In this document: in pieces, positions 60,027 through 64,000 of the stretch
Numbering within the stretch: position 1 is the stretch's first letter
Layout of the letters: each line of letters opens with the position of its first letter
DNA from: Asticcacaulis excentricus CB 48
GTDB taxonomy: Bacteria > Pseudomonadota > Alphaproteobacteria > Caulobacterales > Caulobacteraceae
Length of the DNA: 64,000 nt
Assembly: GCF_000175215.2 (NCBI RefSeq)
Contig: NC_014816.1
Location: forward strand, 1,423,001-1,487,000
Direction: 5' to 3'
The notes under the pieces: model-generated
Told to the model about the DNA's origin: nothing
What the model saw: the letters and a program-made list of their open reading frames with translations, nothing else
Databases searched by the model: none
Position numbers and translations under genes: made by a program

Positions 60027-61406
60027 ATGCCCTTTGCCAGCCCGCGCCACGCCCTTCCCGTAGCCATGCTGATTCTGCTTGGTACCCTTCCCTCTGCCGA
60101 AGCCCGTGAGGGCCGCCCTTACTATTTCGGAAGCGACCTGTCCTATGTGAATGAAATGGAGGATTGCGGCGCGACCTATAGACGTGACGGCAAGCCAGAG
60201 GACGTCTACACGCTGTTCAAGTCGTCTGGGGCAAATTTGGTGCGACTACGACTTTGGAATGACCCCAAATGGACCTCCTATTCCAATCTGACCGACGTGA
60301 CCAAAGCGATGAAACGTGCCAAGGCCGCCGGTCTGCCCGTCCTGCTCGATTTCCACTATTCCGACGACTGGGCGGATGGCGACAAGCAGCTGGTGCCCGC
60401 AGCATGGGCCCATCTCAGCACGGATCAGCAGGTCGAAGCCCTGTATAAATTTACCTACGACACGCTTATGACGTTGAACGCACAGGGGCTGATGCCGGAT
60501 CAAGTGCAGGTCGGCAATGAAACCAATGGCGAGATGATGGGCTCGGTGACATGGAAACAGGGCGATCCAATCAAGCCAGTAAACTGGGAACGCAATGCCC
60601 GTCTGTTCAATGCTGGTATCCGCGCCGTGAAGGACGCAGGCCTCAAGGCGGGCAAAACACCGCGCATCATGCTGCACATCGCACAGCCGGAAAACGTTGA
60701 GAGCTGGTTCCTCAAGGCAACCCGGGCGGGGATTGAAGGCTACGACCTGATCGGCATAAGCTATTACAAGAAATGGTCGAAAATGGACATGGCAGGCCTT
60801 GGAGCAGTTATCAACCGTTTGCGCCATACCTATCCGGGCAAGGATATTGTAGTGGTAGAAACCGCTTATCCCTATACCGACAAGCATATGGACGAAAATG
60901 TCAATCTGATGGGTGAAGACTCGACCTTCCCTTCTTATGGCTTTTCGCCCGAAGGTCAGGCACGCTACATGCACGACCTGATGCAACTGACTCTCGACAA
61001 CGGCGGCGCGGGCGTCGTCTATTGGGAACCGGCATGGGTATCCACCAAGTGCAAAACACGCTGGGGCAGTGGCTCAAACTGGGAAAACGCCACCTTCTTT
61101 GACTTTACGGGCGAGGCCTTGCCGGCGCTGGACTGGCCTAAGTCCGACTACGTCTATCCGGTTGAAGTAACCTTCCGGGTAAAGGACGAAGGTCAGTCGG
61201 CCCTGTTTGTGAGTGGCGACTTCACCGGAGGTCTGGCCGTGCAGATGACGCGGAAAAACGGCTGGTTTGTCTACCGAAGCTGGCAACGCCCAGGTTCGAG
61301 TTTGCTGGCAGGAGTCGCCACCACACCTGAAACCCTAAAAGACGCGCCTGCTTCGGAGATCGCCGTGCCGGCTAAGGCTGCAGTGGTGACCCTATCGACA
61401 AATTAA
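60027..61406 (+). CDS. GH53 arabinogalactan endo-beta-1,4-galactanase
   Basis: 459 residues from the ATG at 60027, which has GGAG 6 bp upstream and starts the signal peptide (MPFASPRHALPVAMLILLGTLPSAEA). The open frame back to 59883 reads into the divergent kinase and is not used. TIM-barrel GH53 signatures are FGSDLSYVNEMEDCGATYR, RLRLWNDP and LLDFHYSDDWADG, with acid/base Glu165 in QVGNETNGEM and nucleophile Glu278 in VVVETAYPY. A C-terminal beta-rich extension of about 80 residues (from VYPVEVTFRV) may bind glycan. It would cut galactan side chains of pectin outside the cytoplasm. Confidence 0.92.
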   Translation: MPFASPRHALPVAMLILLGTLPSAEAREGRPYYFGSDLSYVNEMEDCGATYRRDGKPEDVYTLFKSSGANLVRLRLWNDPKWTSYSNLTDVTKAMKRAKAAGLPVLLDFHYSDDWADGDKQLVPAAWAHLSTDQQVEALYKFTYDTLMTLNAQGLMPDQVQVGNETNGEMMGSVTWKQGDPIKPVNWERNARLFNAGIRAVKDAGLKAGKTPRIMLHIAQPENVESWFLKATRAGIEGYDLIGISYYKKWSKMDMAGLGAVINRLRHTYPGKDIVVVETAYPYTDKHMDENVNLMGEDSTFPSYGFSPEGQARYMHDLMQLTLDNGGAGVVYWEPAWVSTKCKTRWGSGSNWENATFFDFTGEALPALDWPKSDYVYPVEVTFRVKDEGQSALFVSGDFTGGLAVQMTRKNGWFVYRSWQRPGSSLLAGVATTPETLKDAPASEIAVPAKAAVVTLSTN

Positions 61407-61679
61407 TCACACAGCGACGCACACGAGTCTTTTATCATACAATTATCTGGTCAAAAAAGCGGGGACGTGTTTACTCTATGAGACAACCCCGCCTGTGGGC
61501 CGGTAACGGAAATGGAGAAACCCTTTTCCGTTATCGGCTAGATCGCTAGAGACGGGGGACTCAGGGAGTGCCACCGTGCGTAATCGAGCAAGCTTATGCC
61601 AAAAAAAGCGTGATGACGCAGCGGAAACGCTGCGCTCGTGCATTTTATACAGTGGAGGCGTCCGGCGGGCGGGGCTATT
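61407..61679. other. Intergenic leader of the sigma-factor gene with three hairpins
   Basis: Three inverted repeats are visible. GCGGGG and CCCCGC (61460-61493) flank a 22-nt loop. TAACGGAAA (61504-61512) pairs with TTTCCGTTA (61525-61533). CGCAGCG-GAAA-CGCTGCG (61617-61634) is a perfect 7-bp stem with a GNRA tetraloop 46 bp before the sigma-factor ATG. The first may end the GH53 transcript. No open frame of interest was found. Confidence 0.5.
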
Positions 61680-62249
61680 ATGAGCGCTACCGACGAACGT
61701 CTGGCATTCATTGGGGCGCACATCCTACCGCATGAGGCGGGAATGCGTCAGTGGCTGTCGCGCGCCGGGCTTTCTCCATCGGAGCGCGACGACCTGGTTC
61801 AGGAGGTTTATTACCGCCTTCTGCGCCAGACTAGCTACGCCCATATTACCGACCCGCGCGCTTATCTGTACAGGATAGCGCGTAATCTAATGCTTGAGCA
61901 GATCAGGAAAAACCGCGTCGTGTCGATCACCACCGTTCAAAACCTCGATGAGCTGGGCCGGGCGGATCTGTCGCCTACGCCGGAGCAGGCCGTTTCGGCC
62001 CGCCGAGAGCTATCGCGCGTCATGGCATTCATCGAAACCCTGCCCGCCCGTTGCAAGGCGGTCTTTGAGCTGCGTAAGGTGCATGGCCTGTCTCAGGCCG
62101 AAACCGCCGCACGGCTGGGCCTTAGCGAGAACGTGGTGGAAAAGGAAACGGCACGCGGCCTCACCTTGATCCTAAAGCAGGTCGCCGAAGACGATGCCCC
62201 CGCTCTCGTACCGATGCAACCCAATCGGACCCGGCATGTCTGCCATTGA
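61680..62249 (+). CDS. ECF sigma factor, FecI type
   Basis: 189 residues from the ATG at 61680 (MSATDERLAFIGAHI); a longer frame from 61638 has no RBS. Sigma region 2 is RAGLSPSERDDLVQEVYYRLLRQT and YLYRIARNLMLEQIRKN. Region 4 is IETLPARCKAVFELRKVHGLSQAETAARLGLSENVVEKETARGL. FecI-type factors respond to outer-membrane receptor occupancy through a FecR anti-sigma protein, whose gene overlaps this one by 14 bases. The TonB receptor that would complete the relay is not adjacent. Confidence 0.9.
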   Translation: MSATDERLAFIGAHILPHEAGMRQWLSRAGLSPSERDDLVQEVYYRLLRQTSYAHITDPRAYLYRIARNLMLEQIRKNRVVSITTVQNLDELGRADLSPTPEQAVSARRELSRVMAFIETLPARCKAVFELRKVHGLSQAETAARLGLSENVVEKETARGLTLILKQVAEDDAPALVPMQPNRTRHVCH

Positions 62250-63204
62250 CGAACAGGCTGCGGCCTACGTCGCCGCGCGCGCCGCCGGGCGCTGGGATGA
62301 GGCCGATCAGGTCGCCCTGGAGGCATGGCTGGCGGCAGATACGCGGCATCAGGGCGCCTTTTTCCGCGCCGAAGCCGCTTGGGCTATGCTCGATCGCGCC
62401 AGCGTGATGGGCGCTGGCTTCGCCGCCGATTCGGTCCAGACTTCGCCCTTTCAGGCGCTGGCACCGCGTCCGCGCACCGTCACCCGTCGCCAGTGGTTGG
62501 CCGGGGGCGGTCTGATCGCGGCGTCGATTGCCAGTACGTCCCTAATCCTCCCCGCGCTGAACCGTCAGCGGCTTAGGACCGAGGTCGGTGAACTGCGCAA
62601 GGTGCCGCTGAAAGACCAAAGCATCGCTAGCGTCAACACCGATAGTGCACTGGACGTGGCGCTGGGGACCAAGCGCCGCGACATCCGTCTGATCCGTGGC
62701 GAGGCGTGGTTTCAGGTTGCAAAAGACAAGGCCCGCCCGTTTGTGGTCGAAGCCGATACGGTGCGCGCCCGTGCAGTGGGCACGGCGTTTGGCGTACGCC
62801 GCTACCCAGACGGGGCAGAAGTCATGGTCAGCGAGGGCGTAGTAGAGGTGTGGAACACGCAAGCGCCTGACACCCCCATACGCCTTGAAGCTGGGGGCCG
62901 TGTCTTTATGCCCTACGCGGCGCAACCAAGCCGCGCTGAATATGCCCCTGAGACCGTCGATCGTCGTCTAGCGTGGCGCGAGGGGCAGATCGCGCTTGAT
63001 AATGACAGCCTCGCCCACGCCGCTGCTGAGTTCAACCGCTACAACAGCCGCAAGATCGTTATCGCCGATCCGGAGCTGGGGGACGAAAAGTTGGTAGGCT
63101 GGTTCCGCGCCGATCAGCCGGACACCTTTGCCCGTTCCGTACATCTAGCGCTCGACGTGACGGTGCGTATCGATGACACCCGTATCGTCATCGGTGGGGA
63201 ATAG
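62236..63204 (+). CDS. FecR-family anti-sigma / signal-transducing protein
   Basis: 322 residues from the ATG at 62236. An N-terminal DUF4880-type cytoplasmic part (EQAAAYVAARAAGRWDEADQVALEAWLAADTRHQGAFFRAEAAW) is followed by one membrane helix (about 98-118, WLAGGGLIAASIASTSLILPAL). The FecR periplasmic domain follows (SVNTDSALDVALGTKRRDIRLIRGEAWFQVAKDKARPFVVEADTVRARAVGTAFGVRR), then a C-terminal secretin/TonB short-domain-like part (LAWREGQIALDNDSLAHAAAEFNRYNSRKIVIAD). It holds or activates the upstream sigma factor. No receptor gene follows in the next 800 bp. Confidence 0.9.
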   Translation: MSAIDEQAAAYVAARAAGRWDEADQVALEAWLAADTRHQGAFFRAEAAWAMLDRASVMGAGFAADSVQTSPFQALAPRPRTVTRRQWLAGGGLIAASIASTSLILPALNRQRLRTEVGELRKVPLKDQSIASVNTDSALDVALGTKRRDIRLIRGEAWFQVAKDKARPFVVEADTVRARAVGTAFGVRRYPDGAEVMVSEGVVEVWNTQAPDTPIRLEAGGRVFMPYAAQPSRAEYAPETVDRRLAWREGQIALDNDSLAHAAAEFNRYNSRKIVIADPELGDEKLVGWFRADQPDTFARSVHLALDVTVRIDDTRIVIGGE

Positions 63205-63404
63205 GAGAGCGCAATCGGAGAAGTTTGCTGCGGTATTGGCTTCGGCCAACTCCGTTTCGGAGGCAAATGGGAGAATAAACGAAAGTTTGGGCATGATCTC
63301 GTCTCAACCTAACTGAAATGTTGTCTAAACCATAAGTATCCAAAAACGCCCCGTGGCTCGCCCATCAGCGGGAATCAGCACAAGGATAGCGATACCTCGT
63401 TCAC

Positions 63405-64000
63405 TCAGGCGGGGGGCCTCCCCACCAATACGCCTCGGCCATGTGGCGCCACATAAATCGTACCCCATTCCAGCGGATCACCTGCTATGGCTCGGAAAGC
63501 GCCGAATTGATGGGCATCGTCATTAATGCGCGTCCAGTTAAGACCCTCGTCATCTGATCTCCATAGACCTTCCCTGCCCCTTACCTTGCCCCACAAATAG
63601 ACAGCCGGATAGCCACCTTGGGACTTAGGCGCTCCGAACCCAATACACCAGGCTGCTTCAACGCCTTTGACGGATGCCATAGCACTCTCGGCATCGCGTG
63701 AATGAAAAAGCCCCTCTGGCAATGCGACCCAGAGGTCGCGCATACGCGTAGGCACCACTGCCAACTGAGCACTTTGCCAACTCTCAATTTTTGGCAGGCC
63801 CCGTATGATCGGTTTGAATGTGGCCCCGCTGTCGATGCTGATGAGTACGCTTCCGGTAAACCGGTCAAGGACATAATAGACTCCGTCAACCACCTTATCG
63901 GAAATGGGCACGAGAGCCTGCTCTCGACCTGCTGGCCAACCCACGCTCTCCTTCCAGCTCTGGCCCCTGTCGAACGAGACATAAGCCCCTTCGCGCTCAG
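63405..64000 (-). CDS. C-terminal part of a GH74-type xyloglucanase (BNR/propeller repeats), truncated by the window edge
   Basis: The frame is open to the right edge; the GTG at 63944 is internal, since REGAYVSFDRGQSWKESVGWP continues upstream in frame. Visible are three propeller repeats of the Asp-box type: AYVSFDRGQSW, VLISIDSGATFKPI and LWRSDDEGLNWTRI. The end is WGTIYVAPHGRGVLVGRP, a close match to the C-terminus of GH74 endo-xyloglucanases (TIYVGTNGRGI-type). The catalytic aspartates lie outside the window. Xyloglucan as substrate is inferred from the family. Confidence 0.75.
   Translation of the reverse strand, partial: EREGAYVSFDRGQSWKESVGWPAGREQALVPISDKVVDGVYYVLDRFTGSVLISIDSGATFKPIIRGLPKIESWQSAQLAVVPTRMRDLWVALPEGLFHSRDAESAMASVKGVEAAWCIGFGAPKSQGGYPAVYLWGKVRGREGLWRSDDEGLNWTRINDDAHQFGAFRAIAGDPLEWGTIYVAPHGRGVLVGRPPA

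Overview
The window is 64 kb of high-GC alphaproteobacterial chromosome. The tat/scp/nagZ/SPOR block, the large set of polysaccharide-active enzymes, TonB-dependent import and FecI/FecR signalling suggest a Caulobacterales-type oligotroph, with an Asticcacaulis-like organism most likely. That is an inference from gene content and protein style; no rRNA or other marker gene is present to confirm it. I saw no tRNA, rRNA or CRISPR array.

Layout. (1) 1-10443: the 3' part of a Cds1-like PLP enzyme, a wrecked intradiol dioxygenase gene, then a compact minus-strand type IV secretion operon virB1-B2-B3-B4-B6-B9-B10-B11. No virB5, virB7, virB8 or virD4 is visible, and the far side is flanked by the N-terminal remnant of a DUF1800-type gene. 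(2) 10444-16559: a Tat-exported pair, a large protein of unknown function and a GH127 beta-L-arabinofuranosidase, followed by decayed GH43 and GH127-like fragments. (3) 16592-19309: a copper-resistance set of a small Met/Cys/His-rich exported protein, CopA and CopB. (4) 19368-22979: a minus-strand unit of MHS-family transporter, LacI regulator and outer-membrane porin. (5) 23129-25654: a lipoprotein, a twin-receiver response regulator, a candidate small RNA, an ISNCY-type transposon remnant and an orphan small protein. (6) 25728-32601: housekeeping block serS, tatC, tatB, tatA, scpB, scpA, nagZ and a SPOR protein. (7) 32840-40713: an unknown protein, a CPBP protease, the four-gene ligase/exonuclease/helicase/PdeM DNA-repair set, and a lipocalin. 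(8) 40742-42683: a LysR regulator divergent from an SbtA-type permease. (9) 42775-50729: a sucrose-use locus laid out like the Xanthomonas sux genes: LacI regulator, MFS transporter, TonB-dependent receptor, amylosucrase and fructokinase. (10) 50816-54229: Ku and LigD (bacterial end joining). (11) 54352-64000: GH3, a hybrid PAS histidine kinase, a GH53 galactanase, an ECF sigma factor with its FecR regulator, and the end of a GH74-type enzyme.

How the parts fit. The carbohydrate genes point to plant cell-wall side chains (arabinan, galactan, perhaps xyloglucan) and sucrose. In the sucrose locus, the receptor would bring sucrose across the outer membrane and the MFS protein across the inner membrane. 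Amylosucrase would split it to glucan plus fructose, and the ROK kinase would phosphorylate the fructose. A LacI-type operator lies against the receptor promoter. A different 25-bp dyad occurs upstream of both the transporter gene and the amylosucrase gene. The two enzymes at 10444-15622 carry twin-arginine signals, and the Tat translocase that could export them is also in the window.

The most novel signals are non-coding: two compact C-rich small-RNA candidates with their own promoters and terminators, the shared sucrose-locus dyad, a hairpin that covers the ku ribosome-binding site, and a terminator between tatA and tatB. All promoter, operator and RNA calls were made by eye from the sequence and have no experimental support here.
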